Source of the DNA: CAVUMR01 sp963742715
Lineage (GTDB): Bacteria; Actinomycetota; Actinomycetes; Mycobacteriales; Micromonosporaceae
Reading direction: 5' to 3'
NCBI GenBank assembly: GCA_963742715.1
Contig: CAVUMR010000002.1
Span: 558,001-622,000, forward strand
Length of the DNA: 64,000 nucleotides
Within the stretch, counting starts at the first letter, position 1; each line of letters begins with the position of its first letter. Below the pieces are notes generated by a model, which saw only the letters and a list, made by a program, of their open reading frames with translations, searched no databases and was not told the DNA's origin. This document shows positions 9,407-18,504 of the stretch, in pieces. The translations under genes were made by a program, and so were the position numbers.

Positions 9407-9664
9407 ATGGCTCACAAAAAGGGTGCGTCGAGTTCGCGTAACGGCCGCGACTCCAACTCCCAGCGGCTGGGCGTCAAGCGGTTCGGCGGCCAGCTGGTCA
9501 GCGCTGGCGAGATCATCGTCCGCCAGCGTGGAACCAAGTTCCACCCCGGCGACCTGGTCGGCCGCGGTGGCGACGACACGCTGTTCGCGCTGGCCAAGGG
9601 CAATGTGCACTTCGGCACGAAGCGCGGCCGCAAGGTCGTCAACATCCTGCCGGTGGAGAGCTGA
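9407..9664 (+). CDS. rpmA: 50S ribosomal protein L27
   Basis: The 85-residue protein starts MAHKKGASSSRNGRDSNSQRLG, the typical L27 N-terminus that reaches towards the peptidyl transferase centre, and continues with GGQLVSAGEIIVRQRGTKFHPG. There is no Firmicutes-type cleavable N-terminal extension. It lies 9 nt after rplU and is followed by a strong hairpin, so rplU-rpmA forms a unit ending before obgE. Confidence 0.97.
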   Translation: MAHKKGASSSRNGRDSNSQRLGVKRFGGQLVSAGEIIVRQRGTKFHPGDLVGRGGDDTLFALAKGNVHFGTKRGRKVVNILPVES

Positions 9665-9712
9665 ACCTCCTCACCGAGGCTGACACACCGCTGGTAGGCG
9701 GGACAGGCGTAG

Positions 9713-9739
9713 CGGGCGGGCCGGTCACCGGCCCGCCCG
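9713..9739 (+). terminator. Hairpin after rplU-rpmA
   Basis: The arms CGGGCGGGCCG (9713-9723) and CGGCCCGCCCG (9729-9739) are perfectly complementary, leaving a 5-nt loop, and are followed by TACTGTTGTCC. It is a GC-rich intrinsic-type or pausing hairpin with a poor U tract, as is common in actinomycetes. It lies between rpmA and obgE. Confidence 0.6.
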
Positions 9740-9806
9740 TACTGTTGTCCGGACGGGCCGCGGATCCGCGAGTCCGGAAGATCACCAGACACACTCTGGA
9801 GGGGTC

Positions 9807-11381
9807 GTGACCACGTTCGTCGACCGGGCGGTGCTGCATCTGCAGGCCGGCGACGGTGGCCACGGCTGCATGTCGATCCACCGGGAGAAGTTCAAGCCGC
9901 TCGGTGGCCCGGACGGTGGCAACGGCGGACACGGCGGGAACGTCGTGCTCACCGTCGACCCGGGCGTACACACGCTGCTCGACTTCCATTTCCGGCCGCA
10001 CGTCCGGGCCGGTAACGGGCGGCCCGGCCAGGGCAGCAACCGGGACGGCGCGAACGGCGAGGACCTGGTGCTCCGGGTGCCGGACGGCACGGTGGTGTAC
10101 GGGCCGGGCGACGAGCCCATCGCGGATCTCGTCGGCGTCGGCACGTCGATCGTGATCGCGCACGGTGGCCGTGGTGGCCGCGGCAACGCGGCGCTGGCCA
10201 ACACCCGCCGCCAGGCTCCCGGCTTCGCCGAGCTCGGCGAGCCGGGCGAGAGCCTCGATGTCGTACTCGAACTCAAGAGCGTCGCCGACGTCGGACTGGT
10301 GGGCTTCCCCAGCGCCGGCAAGTCGTCGCTGATCTCGGTGCTGTCCGCGGCCCGGCCGAAGATCGCCGACTACCCGTTCACCACGCTGGTACCGAACCTC
10401 GGCGTGGTACGGCACGGCGACCACACGTTCACCATCGCGGATGTACCGGGCCTGATCCCGGGCGCTGCCGAGGGGCGCGGGCTCGGGCTGGAGTTCCTCC
10501 GGCACATCGAGCGGTGCGCGGTACTGGTACACGTGGTGGACTGCGCGACCGAGGAGCCGGGGCGCGATCCGGTGGCCGACATCGACGCGATCGAGCGCGA
10601 GCTCGCGCAGTACGGCGGGCTCGCCGACCGGCCCCGGGTGGTCGCGCTCAACAAGGTGGACGTGCCGGACGCGCGGGAGCTGGCCGAGATCGTCCGGCCG
10701 GATCTGGCGTCCCGGGGCTGGCCGGTGTTCGAGGTCAGCGCGGTAACCCGGGAAGGGCTCGCGCCGTTCGGGTACGCGCTCGCCGAGGTCGTCGACCAGC
10801 ACCGGGCGACCCAGCCGGATCTCGAACCGACCCGGATCGTGCTGCGACCGCAGGCCGTGGACGAGGTGTCGTACGAGGTACGCCAGTCCGGCGACGTGTA
10901 CGTGGTGACCGGTACCAAGCCGGAGCGGTGGGTACGCCAGACCAACTTCGACAACGACGAGGCGGTCGGCTACCTGGCGGACCGGCTGGCCCGGCTCGGG
11001 GTGGAGGACGCGCTGGCGAAGGCCGGTGCGGAGCCCGGCGTGACGGTACGGATCGGCGCGACCGAGTTCGAGTGGCAGCCCACGATCGCGGCCGGGACGG
11101 ACTTCGTACCAGGCCGCCGGGGGAGTGACCAGCGGCTGGACCAGAGCGAGCGGCTGTCCGCCGCGGATCGGCTGGCCATGCGCAAGGCGCGCCGGCGGAG
11201 CACCTCGGGTACGACCGCACCGGACGGGGCGGGCGCACCGGGCGGGGTGAACGCACCGGATGGCACGACCACACCGGACGGGGCGACCGCGCCAGCCGAC
11301 GCGGCGGAGCCGCCTGGGTCCGGCACGACCCCGTCCACGGACGAGTCGGTGGACGCGAACGGGTTCGCCGGTCGGAGCTGA
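9807..11381 (+). CDS. obgE: Obg family GTPase
   Basis: The protein has 524 residues from a GTG start with GGAGGGG just upstream. The glycine-rich Obg fold occupies about residues 1-158 (GGPDGGNGGHGG and similar repeats). The G domain follows, with G1 GFPSAGKSS from 166, G3 DVPGLI and G4 NKVD. A C-terminal OCT domain is present (EFEWQPTIAAGTDF region), then a low-complexity Ala/Pro/Gly/Thr tail of about 60 residues. Obg binds the 50S subunit and links GTP level to ribosome assembly and growth state. The stop is only 2 nt from the stop of the convergent MFS gene. Confidence 0.96.
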   Translation: MTTFVDRAVLHLQAGDGGHGCMSIHREKFKPLGGPDGGNGGHGGNVVLTVDPGVHTLLDFHFRPHVRAGNGRPGQGSNRDGANGEDLVLRVPDGTVVYGPGDEPIADLVGVGTSIVIAHGGRGGRGNAALANTRRQAPGFAELGEPGESLDVVLELKSVADVGLVGFPSAGKSSLISVLSAARPKIADYPFTTLVPNLGVVRHGDHTFTIADVPGLIPGAAEGRGLGLEFLRHIERCAVLVHVVDCATEEPGRDPVADIDAIERELAQYGGLADRPRVVALNKVDVPDARELAEIVRPDLASRGWPVFEVSAVTREGLAPFGYALAEVVDQHRATQPDLEPTRIVLRPQAVDEVSYEVRQSGDVYVVTGTKPERWVRQTNFDNDEAVGYLADRLARLGVEDALAKAGAEPGVTVRIGATEFEWQPTIAAGTDFVPGRRGSDQRLDQSERLSAADRLAMRKARRRSTSGTTAPDGAGAPGGVNAPDGTTTPDGATAPADAAEPPGSGTTPSTDESVDANGFAGRS

Positions 11382-11383
11382 GG

Positions 11384-13027
11384 TCAGGCGACCACGGCGG
11401 GCTGCTCCGCGGCCGGCGCCGGCGGCTGCTCCGGATCCTTCCTGCGTCGCTTGATCAGCAGGCAGGACAGCGCGCCCGCGCCCAGCACCGCGATCGGCAG
11501 GACGAAGGTCGGCCGCATCGCGTGGACGTACCCCTCGTGGAAGGTCTTCTCGGCGAGCCGCGCCACGGTGTCCGCGACCTGCGCCGGGAGCCCCTTCGGC
11601 ACCTCGGCGCCGGTCTGTCCGGCACCCACCTCCAGCCCCTTGGAACCGGCCTGCTCGAACCCGGTCACGAACCTGTCGCGCACGTCCGGCGGCAGCGCCT
11701 GCGCGTTGTCCCGGGCCGCGTCCGGCAGCGTCGCCGCGAGTTTCGCCTGCAGCAGCGCGCCGACCGCGGCGGAACCGATCACGCCACCCATCTGCCGGGT
11801 CGTGTTGATCAGTCCGGACGCCGCGCCGGCCACCCGAGGCTGGATGTTGCGCATCGCGACGGTCTGCAGCGGGGCGAACGTCAGCCCCATTCCCAGTCCG
11901 GCCACGAGCAGCCCGGGCAGGAAGTCCCACCGCCCGGCGCCGACCTGGGACACCCAGGTCACGTGCCCCATCCCGGCCGCGAACAGCGACAGGCCGCTGA
12001 ACAGGATGTACTTGCCGCCGATGCGGTCGGCCATCCGACCGGCGACCGGGGCGACGAACATCGACACCACGGACATCGGCGCGACGGTCAGGCCGGCCTG
12101 CAGCGCGGACAGCCCGAGTACCGACTGCAGATAGATCGTCAGCGGCAGGAACAGCCCGAACATGCCGAACGCGATCGCCGCCGCGACCAGGTTCATCAGG
12201 CTGAAGTTGCGGTCGGCGAACAGCTCGAACGGGACCAGCGGCTCCCGCTTCTCGAAGTACTGCACGATCAGGAACGCGATCATCAGTACCACGCCGCCGC
12301 CGATCATCTCGGCGATCGTGATCGGCCCCCACACCTTGCCCCAGTCGTGCGGCTGGCCCTCGATCAGCCCGTACGTGATGAAGAACAGCCCGGCGGTGGC
12401 GAGCGCGGTACCGCCGAGGTCGAGCCGGTGCCGGCGGCCGGTGCGCAGGTCGGGGAGGACGATCGCGGCGAGCACGATCGTGACGATGCCGACCGGCACG
12501 TTCACGTAGAAGATCCACTCCCAGCCCAGCCGGGTCACCACCAGGCCGCCCAGGGTGGGGCCGGCGATCGTGGCCACGCCGGCGACCGCGCCCCACACGC
12601 CGAACGCGGCGCCACGCCGCTCGGCCGGGAAGATCATCGTGATCATGGACAAGGTCTGCGGAGTGAGCAGCGCGCCACCGACCCCCTGGGCGATCCGCGC
12701 CGCGATGAGCTGGTCCGGCGTGTTGGCCAGACCGCACGCCGCCGACGCGGCGGTGAACACGAACAGGCCGAGCATGAAGAGGCGTTTCTGCCCGTACAGG
12801 TCACCGAGCCGGCCGCAGGTGATCAGTAACACGGCGTACACGAGCACGTAGGCGTTGAGCACCCAGAGGATCTCGTCCAGGGTGGCGTGCAGGCCGTCGA
12901 TGATCGACGGGATCGCCACGTTCACGATCGTGGTGTCCAACAGGATCATGAAGAACCCGAGGCACAGTACGACCAGGACCATCCACGGATTGCTGTCGCG
13001 CTGCTGCTCGCTCGCTGGTGCGCTCAT
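11384..13027 (-). CDS. DHA2-family MFS drug exporter (EmrB/QacA type)
   Basis: This 547-residue integral membrane protein has about 14 hydrophobic segments. The first contains the DHA2 signature LDTTIVNVAIPSI, followed by the motif-A loop GRLGDLYGQKR and the motif-C-like GPTLGGLVV. Such proteins export drugs or secondary metabolites using the proton gradient. The region between about 410 and 490 (QTGAEVPKGLPAQVADTV) is a soluble extracytoplasmic loop before the last helix. The start ATG at 13025-13027 is followed by a short polar tail before helix 1. No TetR or MarR regulator is adjacent, so substrate and control are unknown. Confidence 0.92.
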   Translation of the reverse strand: MSAPASEQQRDSNPWMVLVVLCLGFFMILLDTTIVNVAIPSIIDGLHATLDEILWVLNAYVLVYAVLLITCGRLGDLYGQKRLFMLGLFVFTAASAACGLANTPDQLIAARIAQGVGGALLTPQTLSMITMIFPAERRGAAFGVWGAVAGVATIAGPTLGGLVVTRLGWEWIFYVNVPVGIVTIVLAAIVLPDLRTGRRHRLDLGGTALATAGLFFITYGLIEGQPHDWGKVWGPITIAEMIGGGVVLMIAFLIVQYFEKREPLVPFELFADRNFSLMNLVAAAIAFGMFGLFLPLTIYLQSVLGLSALQAGLTVAPMSVVSMFVAPVAGRMADRIGGKYILFSGLSLFAAGMGHVTWVSQVGAGRWDFLPGLLVAGLGMGLTFAPLQTVAMRNIQPRVAGAASGLINTTRQMGGVIGSAAVGALLQAKLAATLPDAARDNAQALPPDVRDRFVTGFEQAGSKGLEVGAGQTGAEVPKGLPAQVADTVARLAEKTFHEGYVHAMRPTFVLPIAVLGAGALSCLLIKRRRKDPEQPPAPAAEQPAVVA

Positions 13028-13271
13028 CGGGTCTGCCCCCTCGCCCTGGTGTACCCGGTTTCATCAGTACACCGCCGGTATGACAGATCATGCTCCGGTG
13101 TTCCGCGATGTCACGCTGCGGGGTCGAACAGCCGACATCCGACCCCGCAGCGGCAGACCCCAGGAGCAGTAGACCCCCGCCATAGCAGACCCGCGCAGCA
13201 GAAGAACTCCTCCGCGGCTACCGACCCCCCGCGGTTCAGCACCCCCGCGACTCAGCGCGCCCGCCGGCCGG

Positions 13272-14387
13272 TCAGCCGGGAAGCAGCCCGATCGCGGCTT
13301 TCGCCTGGCGGACCTTTCCGGCGGCCAGGTCCCGCGCCCGGCTGGCACCGATCCGCAGTACCGCCTGGACATGGCCGGGATCGCGGGCCAGTTCGGCGTA
13401 CCGCTGCTGGATCGGCGCGAGCGTGTCGATCACCGTGTCGGCGACCGCCGCCTTGAGCTCGCCGTACCGGTCGAAACCCGCGGCCAACGCGGCCGGATCG
13501 CCACCGGTACACGCGGCCATGATGGTGAGCAGGTTGGACACGCCGGGCTTGCCGGCCGGGTCGTACCGCACCTCCGAACCGGTGTCGGTGACCGCCCGCG
13601 TGATCTTGCGGCGCAGTACGTCCGGCGGATCGAGCAGATCCAGTACCCCGGCCCGGGATCGCGCGGACTTGCTCATCTTGACCGCGGGATCGGACAGGTC
13701 GGCGAGCCGGGCCGCGAACGACGGGTTCACCGCGCGGGGCAGTACGAAGGTCGGCCCGTACCGGTGGTTGAACCGGTCGGCGACATCGCGGGTCAACTCG
13801 ACGTGCTGGCTCTGGTCGTTGCCGACCGGCACCTCGGTCGTGTCGTACAACAGGATGTCGGCCGCCATCAGCACCGGGTAGGTGAGCAGCGAGAGCCGTA
13901 CGTGCTCCTGGGTGGTCGATTTCTCCTTGAACTGGATCATCCGGCGCGCCTCGCCGTACCCGGTGACGCACTCGAGCAGATAGTGCAGCTCGCTGTGCTC
14001 CGGTACATGCGACTGCGCGAACAGCAGGCAGGCGTCCGGATCGGCGCCGGCGGCGAGCAGGATCGTCGCCACCGTCAGGGTCCGGTCGTACAGCAGGCGT
14101 GGGTCGTGTTCGGTGGTCAGCGCGTGCTGGTCGGAGATGAACACGAGCGTGTCGGCCTGATGCTGCCGTCGCAGAATCGGCTGGATCGCACCGAAGTAGT
14201 TGCCGAGCTGCAGGTCACCGGACGGGGTGAAGCCGGTCAGCCGCCGGGTGCGCGGCGGCGCGTCGGTAGGTGCCGGGCCGGCCGGCCGGGATGCGGCGGA
14301 CGGCTGGGATGCGGCGGACGGCTGGGATGCGGCGGCCGGCTGGGATGCGGTGGTCGGCTGGGACGGTGTGGTCGAGGTCGAGGTCAT
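13272..14387 (-). CDS. trpS: Tryptophanyl-tRNA synthetase
   Basis: This class I synthetase charges tRNA-Trp. The protein has 371 residues from an ATG preceded by GAGGAG. The HIGH-equivalent is in PSGDLQLGNYFG (QLGNY at 60-64) and the KMSKS loop is at 237-241. The first 45 residues are not part of the usual fold: they consist of SQP(S/A)AA hexapeptide repeats made by an 18-nt tandem repeat, so a shorter protein starting near residue 48 would still be complete. The upstream leader carries a Trp-Trp peptide and an attenuator hairpin, which indicates control by tryptophan or charged tRNA-Trp. Confidence 0.95.
   Translation of the reverse strand: MTSTSTTPSQPTTASQPAAASQPSAASQPSAASRPAGPAPTDAPPRTRRLTGFTPSGDLQLGNYFGAIQPILRRQHQADTLVFISDQHALTTEHDPRLLYDRTLTVATILLAAGADPDACLLFAQSHVPEHSELHYLLECVTGYGEARRMIQFKEKSTTQEHVRLSLLTYPVLMAADILLYDTTEVPVGNDQSQHVELTRDVADRFNHRYGPTFVLPRAVNPSFAARLADLSDPAVKMSKSARSRAGVLDLLDPPDVLRRKITRAVTDTGSEVRYDPAGKPGVSNLLTIMAACTGGDPAALAAGFDRYGELKAAVADTVIDTLAPIQQRYAELARDPGHVQAVLRIGASRARDLAAGKVRQAKAAIGLLPG
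14284..14373 (-). repeat. 18-nt in-frame tandem repeat at the 5' end of trpS
   Basis: Five imperfect 18-nt units run from 14284 to 14373 (plus-strand consensus GGCTGGGATGCGGCGGAC). Read on the minus strand, each unit adds one SQPSAA-like hexapeptide to the N-terminus of TrpS. The length is a multiple of three, so copy-number change would not break the frame. Confidence 0.9.
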
Positions 14388-14443
14388 CGCGGGCTCCTCA
14401 GGGCGAAGGCCACCGCGCCCGGGTCGTCCGCGGACAAGCAGAA

Positions 14444-14466
14444 CGGCCGCCCGAGCAGGGCGGCCG
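14444..14466 (-). terminator. Attenuator hairpin in the trpS leader
   Basis: On the minus strand the arms CGGCCGCCC and GGGCGGCCG form a perfect 9-bp stem with a 5-nt loop, followed by TTCTGCTTGT, and lie about 57 nt before the trpS start. A second copy of GGGCGGCC (plus positions 14493-14500) sits directly after the leader-peptide stop. It can pair with the first arm instead, giving an antiterminator. This is the layout expected of ribosome-mediated transcription attenuation. Confidence 0.75.
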
Positions 14467-14501
14467 CTGTCGTGGAAAGACGCGGAAGGGATGGCCGCCC
14501 G

Positions 14502-14543
14502 TCAGGGCGCCCACCAACCGAGGGTGCTCGGTGAAATCCGCAT
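14502..14543 (-). CDS. Trp leader peptide (MRISPSTLGWWAP) controlling trpS
   Basis: This is a 13-codon open frame on the minus strand, starting at the ATG 14541-14543 and ending in TGA 14502-14504. It has two adjacent Trp codons at positions 10 and 11, followed by Ala-Pro-stop. Directly after the stop come an antiterminator segment and the terminator hairpin described separately. A ribosome stalled on the Trp codons would leave the antiterminator free, and one reaching the stop would cover it. Trp-rich leader peptides ahead of trpS are known from comparative work on actinobacteria; that this one works here is inferred from the layout. Confidence 0.8.
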   Translation of the reverse strand: MRISPSTLGWWAP

Positions 14544-14613
14544 CGCTCCACGGTAGCAGCCGACCGCACCCGGCCAATCGCCACAGACGGGAGACACCAG
14601 GCATGATGCAGGG

Positions 14614-17139
14614 ATGCCAAGCCTGAACCGGACCGAGGCGGCCGATCGCGCGCGCCTGCTCGACGTGCACGAGTACACGATCGAGCTGGATCTGACCCGC
14701 GGCGCGGAGACCTTCTGGTCCAGCACGACTGTCCGGTTCGGCTGCCGGGAGCCGGGCGCGTCGACGTTTGTCGAGGTACGCCCTGCCGCGTTGCGCCGGG
14801 TCGTGCTGAACGGTCGGGAGCTGGATCCGGACACGCTGTCCGACAACCGGCTGCCGCTGACCGAGCTCGCCGCCGACAACGAGCTGCTGGTCGAGGCGGA
14901 CATGCGGTACTCGCGTACCGGCGAAGGAATGCACCGGTTCGTGGACCCGGCCGACGGCGAGGTGTACCTGTACGCCCAGTCCTGCGCGGACGACGGGCAG
15001 CGGATCTTCGCCTGCTTCGACCAGTCCGACCTCAAGGCCACGTTCACGGTGTCGGTCACCGCGCCGGAGGAGTGGACCGTGATCGGCAACACACCGGCGA
15101 CCCGGGTGGCGCCCGGCCGGTGGGAGTGCGAGCGCACCAAGCCCCTGTCGACGTACCTGATCACCCTGGTCGCCGGCCCGTACCACTCGGTGTACTCCGA
15201 GCACGACGGGATACCGCTCGGCCTGCACTGCCGGCGTTCGCTCGGGCCGTACCTCGATGCCGACACCGACGAGATGTTCACCATCACCGGACAGTGCTTC
15301 GACCGGTTCCACGAGCTGTTCGGCATCCGGTACCCGTTCGGCAAGTACGACCAGGCGTTCGTACCGGAGTTCAACGCCGGCGCGATGGAGAACCCGGGCT
15401 GCGTGACGTTCCGGGACGAGTTCGTGTTCCGGTCGGCGGTCACCGAGACCGAGCGGGAGACCCGCGCGATGGTGATCGCGCACGAGATGTCGCACATGTG
15501 GTTCGGCGACCTGGTCACCATGCGCTGGTGGGACGACCTGTGGCTGAACGAGTCGTTCGCCGAGTACATGGGGCACCGGGCGACCGCCGAGGCGACCCGG
15601 TTCACCAGTACCTGGACGAGCTTCTCGGTGGGGCGCAAGGTGGCCGGGTACGCGGCTGACCAGCGCCCGTCCACCCACCCGATCGTGGGCGACGTGCCCG
15701 ATGTCGCGCACGGCGTACTCAGCCTCGACTCGATCACGTACCCCAAGGGCGCCTCGGTGCTCCGCCAGCTCACCGCGTGGCTGGGCGACGACGTGTTCCT
15801 GGCCGGCATCCGCGACCACTTCGAGCGCAACGCGTACGGCAACGCGAGCCTGGCCGACCTGCTCGACGCGCTGCAGCGGGCCAGCGGCCGGGACCTGTCC
15901 ACCTGGGCCGAGGTGTGGCTGAACCAGCCGCAGGTGAACACGGTCCGGCCGCTGGTGGAGGTGGACGCCGAAGGCCGGTACACCTCGGTGGTCATCGAGC
16001 AGTCCGCGCCGGCCGAGTTCCCGGTGCTCCGCCCGCACCGGCTGGGCGTCGGGCTGTACGACGTGGCCGACGGCAAGGCGGTACTGCGGGACCGGCTGGA
16101 GGTCGACCTCGATCCGGACAGCGACGGCGGGCGCACCCCGGTACCGGCGTTGACCGGCGTCAGCGCGCCGGACCTGCTGCTGCTCAACGACGGCGACCTG
16201 GACTACGTCAAGGTGCGGCTCGATCCGGCTTCGTTGGAGCGGCTGACGGAGGTGTTGCCGCGGGTGGCCGACCCGCTCGCCCGCGCGCTGCTGTGGAACG
16301 CCGCCTGGGACATGACCCGCGACGCCGAGCTGCCGGCCCGGGAGTACGTCACGCTGGTCGCCGCCGGACTGCGGACCGAGGACGAGGTCGCGCTGGTGGA
16401 GACGCTGCTCAACCACGGGCGGGTCGCGGTGTACCGCTATGTCGACCCGGACTACCGCCCGACCGCGCTGGCGGAGCTCATCGACGCCTGCCGGGACCTG
16501 TTGGCCGCGGCCGAGCCGGGCAGTGGCGGGCAGCTCGCCGCCGCCCGCGGTTTCGCCCGGCTGGCCAGCGGCGATGCCGATCTGGAGACGCTGCGCGGCT
16601 GGCTCGACGGGGTACGGGTGCCGGACGGGCTGGCCATCGACGTGGAGCTGCGCTGGTCGGTGCTGCGCCGGCTGGTCACGCTCGGCCGGGCCGGTACCGC
16701 CGAGATCGACGCCGAGCTGCGCGCCGACAGCACCGCGATGGGGGAGAAGAGCGCGGCCGAGTGCCGCGCCGCGCTGCCGGACCCGGCGGCCAAGGAGCGC
16801 GCGTGGGAGAGCCTGGCGTGCGATCCGGACGCGTCCAACTACGTGATCGAGGCGGTCGCGCTCGGCTTCTGGCAGCCCGAGCAGCAGGAGCTGACCGCGC
16901 CCTTCGTGGCCCGGTTCTTCACCGACATGGCCGAGTCGGCGCGACTGCGCTCGCCCTGGATGATCCTGCTGGCCGGGCTGTACGGGTACCCGATGTCGGC
17001 GATCGAACCGGAGACGGTCCAGCTGGCCGAGGAACTGCTCGCCCGCGACGACATCGATCCGGCGCTGCGTCGCGCGGTGGTCGACCAGAACGACGAGGTG
17101 CGCCGGGCGTTGGTGGTCCGGGCCCGGGACGGCGCATGA
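14614..17139 (+). CDS. pepN: Aminopeptidase N (M1 family zinc metallopeptidase)
   Basis: This 841-residue cytoplasmic aminopeptidase removes N-terminal residues from peptides. The exopeptidase motif GAMEN is at 256-260. The zinc site is HEMSH at 290-294 with the third ligand Glu at 313 (HExxH-x18-E). The long C-terminal half matches the ERAP1-like helical domain of the actinobacterial form. The ATG at 14614 follows the -10-like CATGAT (14602-14607) by only 6 nt, so the message may be leaderless. The TGA overlaps the ATG of the next gene. Confidence 0.95.
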   Translation: MPSLNRTEAADRARLLDVHEYTIELDLTRGAETFWSSTTVRFGCREPGASTFVEVRPAALRRVVLNGRELDPDTLSDNRLPLTELAADNELLVEADMRYSRTGEGMHRFVDPADGEVYLYAQSCADDGQRIFACFDQSDLKATFTVSVTAPEEWTVIGNTPATRVAPGRWECERTKPLSTYLITLVAGPYHSVYSEHDGIPLGLHCRRSLGPYLDADTDEMFTITGQCFDRFHELFGIRYPFGKYDQAFVPEFNAGAMENPGCVTFRDEFVFRSAVTETERETRAMVIAHEMSHMWFGDLVTMRWWDDLWLNESFAEYMGHRATAEATRFTSTWTSFSVGRKVAGYAADQRPSTHPIVGDVPDVAHGVLSLDSITYPKGASVLRQLTAWLGDDVFLAGIRDHFERNAYGNASLADLLDALQRASGRDLSTWAEVWLNQPQVNTVRPLVEVDAEGRYTSVVIEQSAPAEFPVLRPHRLGVGLYDVADGKAVLRDRLEVDLDPDSDGGRTPVPALTGVSAPDLLLLNDGDLDYVKVRLDPASLERLTEVLPRVADPLARALLWNAAWDMTRDAELPAREYVTLVAAGLRTEDEVALVETLLNHGRVAVYRYVDPDYRPTALAELIDACRDLLAAAEPGSGGQLAAARGFARLASGDADLETLRGWLDGVRVPDGLAIDVELRWSVLRRLVTLGRAGTAEIDAELRADSTAMGEKSAAECRAALPDPAAKERAWESLACDPDASNYVIEAVALGFWQPEQQELTAPFVARFFTDMAESARLRSPWMILLAGLYGYPMSAIEPETVQLAEELLARDDIDPALRRAVVDQNDEVRRALVVRARDGA

Positions 17140-18446
17140 TCCTGGACCGGGCCGAGGCGATCTCGGTCGACGAGCGCACGGCTCTGCAGACCGAACGCCT
17201 GGGCGCGCTGGTGGACCGGCTGCTCGCCGCGGGCGGATTGCAGTCGTCCCGGCTCCGCGACGCCGGCGTGGACAGCGGGACCGGGTTGTCCCTCGACGAC
17301 CTGCCGCGGCTGCCCACCACGATCAAGCAGGACCTGTGGGAGGCGTACCCGTTCGGGCTGGTCACGGTACCGATGGACGAGGTCGCCTGCGTGCACGGCT
17401 CGTCCGGTACCTCCGGGCGGCCGACGCTCGTCGCGTACACCGCCGAGGACATCGCGCTGTGGGGCCGGATGATGGCGCGCTGCCTGGCCGGCGCGGGCGC
17501 CAGCCGTAGCTCGCTGATCCACAACGCCTACGGGTACGGCCTATTCACCGGGGGCCTGGGCATCCACCACGGCGCCGCGGCACTGGGCGCGACCGTGGTA
17601 CCGATGTCCGGCGGCATGACCCAGCGGCAGGTCCGGCTCATTCTCGACCTGCGGCCGGACGTACTGACCTGCACACCCTCGTACGCCATCTATCTGGGCG
17701 AGGCGCTGGCGGCGGCCGGGGTGGCACCGGACGAGCTGTCGGTCAAGGTCGGCATCCACGGTGCCGAACCGTGGACCGACGCGATGCGGGCGCAGATCGA
17801 GGGACTGCTCGGCAGCCGGGCGCTGGACATCTACGGCCTGTCCGAGGTCATCGGCCCCGGGGTGGCCTGCGAGACGCTCGACTCGGCCGGCTGGCTGCAC
17901 GTCCAGGAGGACCACTTCTACGTCGAGGCGCTCGACCCGCTGACCGGCGTACCGGTGCCGGACGGCGAGCTGGGCGAGCTGACCTTCACCACGTTCACCA
18001 AGCAGGCGCTGCCGCTGCTGCGGTACCGCACCGGCGACCTGGCCCGGCTCGACCGCACACCCAGCCCGGACGGGCGTACCACCGTGAAGATGAGCAAGAT
18101 CGTCGGCCGGCGGGACGACATGCTGGTGATCCGCGGGGTGAACGTGTACCCGTCCGAAGTGGAGGCGGTGGTGCTCGCCGATCCCGCGGTCGCGCCGCAC
18201 TACACGCTGGTCCTCGACGCGCGGACCGCGCAGACCAGGCTGGCCGTCTGCTGCGAACGGGCCGCGGGTGGCGAGCCGGCGCCGTCGGTCGCGGGCAGGC
18301 TGGGCACCGCACTCAAGGAGCGGCTCGGGCTGACCTGTGAGGTGTACGTCGGGGAGCCGGGCACGATGCCGCGCACCGAGGTCGGCAAGGCGGTACGGGT
18401 ACTGCGCTGGGAGAGCGGCGAGCCGCCACTGCCCGGGCTGTCCTGA
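17136..18446 (+). CDS. Phenylacetate-CoA ligase-like adenylate-forming enzyme
   Basis: The protein has 436 residues, starting at an ATG that overlaps the pepN stop (ATGA). The P-loop-like SSGTSGRPT near residue 90, the YGLSE motif (A5 type) and YRTGDLARLDR (A7 type), together with the C-terminal VRGVN-type segment (VIRGVNVYPSEVE), are those of PaaK. PaaK activates phenylacetate with ATP and then transfers it to CoA. No other paa genes are nearby, so the acid used here cannot be named, and a related aryl or acyl acid is equally possible. Coupling to an aminopeptidase could mean that peptides feed aromatic amino-acid breakdown, which is speculation. Confidence 0.85.
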   Translation: MILDRAEAISVDERTALQTERLGALVDRLLAAGGLQSSRLRDAGVDSGTGLSLDDLPRLPTTIKQDLWEAYPFGLVTVPMDEVACVHGSSGTSGRPTLVAYTAEDIALWGRMMARCLAGAGASRSSLIHNAYGYGLFTGGLGIHHGAAALGATVVPMSGGMTQRQVRLILDLRPDVLTCTPSYAIYLGEALAAAGVAPDELSVKVGIHGAEPWTDAMRAQIEGLLGSRALDIYGLSEVIGPGVACETLDSAGWLHVQEDHFYVEALDPLTGVPVPDGELGELTFTTFTKQALPLLRYRTGDLARLDRTPSPDGRTTVKMSKIVGRRDDMLVIRGVNVYPSEVEAVVLADPAVAPHYTLVLDARTAQTRLAVCCERAAGGEPAPSVAGRLGTALKERLGLTCEVYVGEPGTMPRTEVGKAVRVLRWESGEPPLPGLS

Positions 18447-18504
18447 CGGGTTCGCTGCCGGGCCTCACCCGAGCGCCGCAACCGACCCCTCCTAGGATCG
18501 GGTC

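Noticed and set aside
13028..13271. A gene between the MFS exporter and trpS
   Set aside because: Open frames here lack start signals and protein-like composition; nothing is supported beyond an ordinary gap of about 240 bases.
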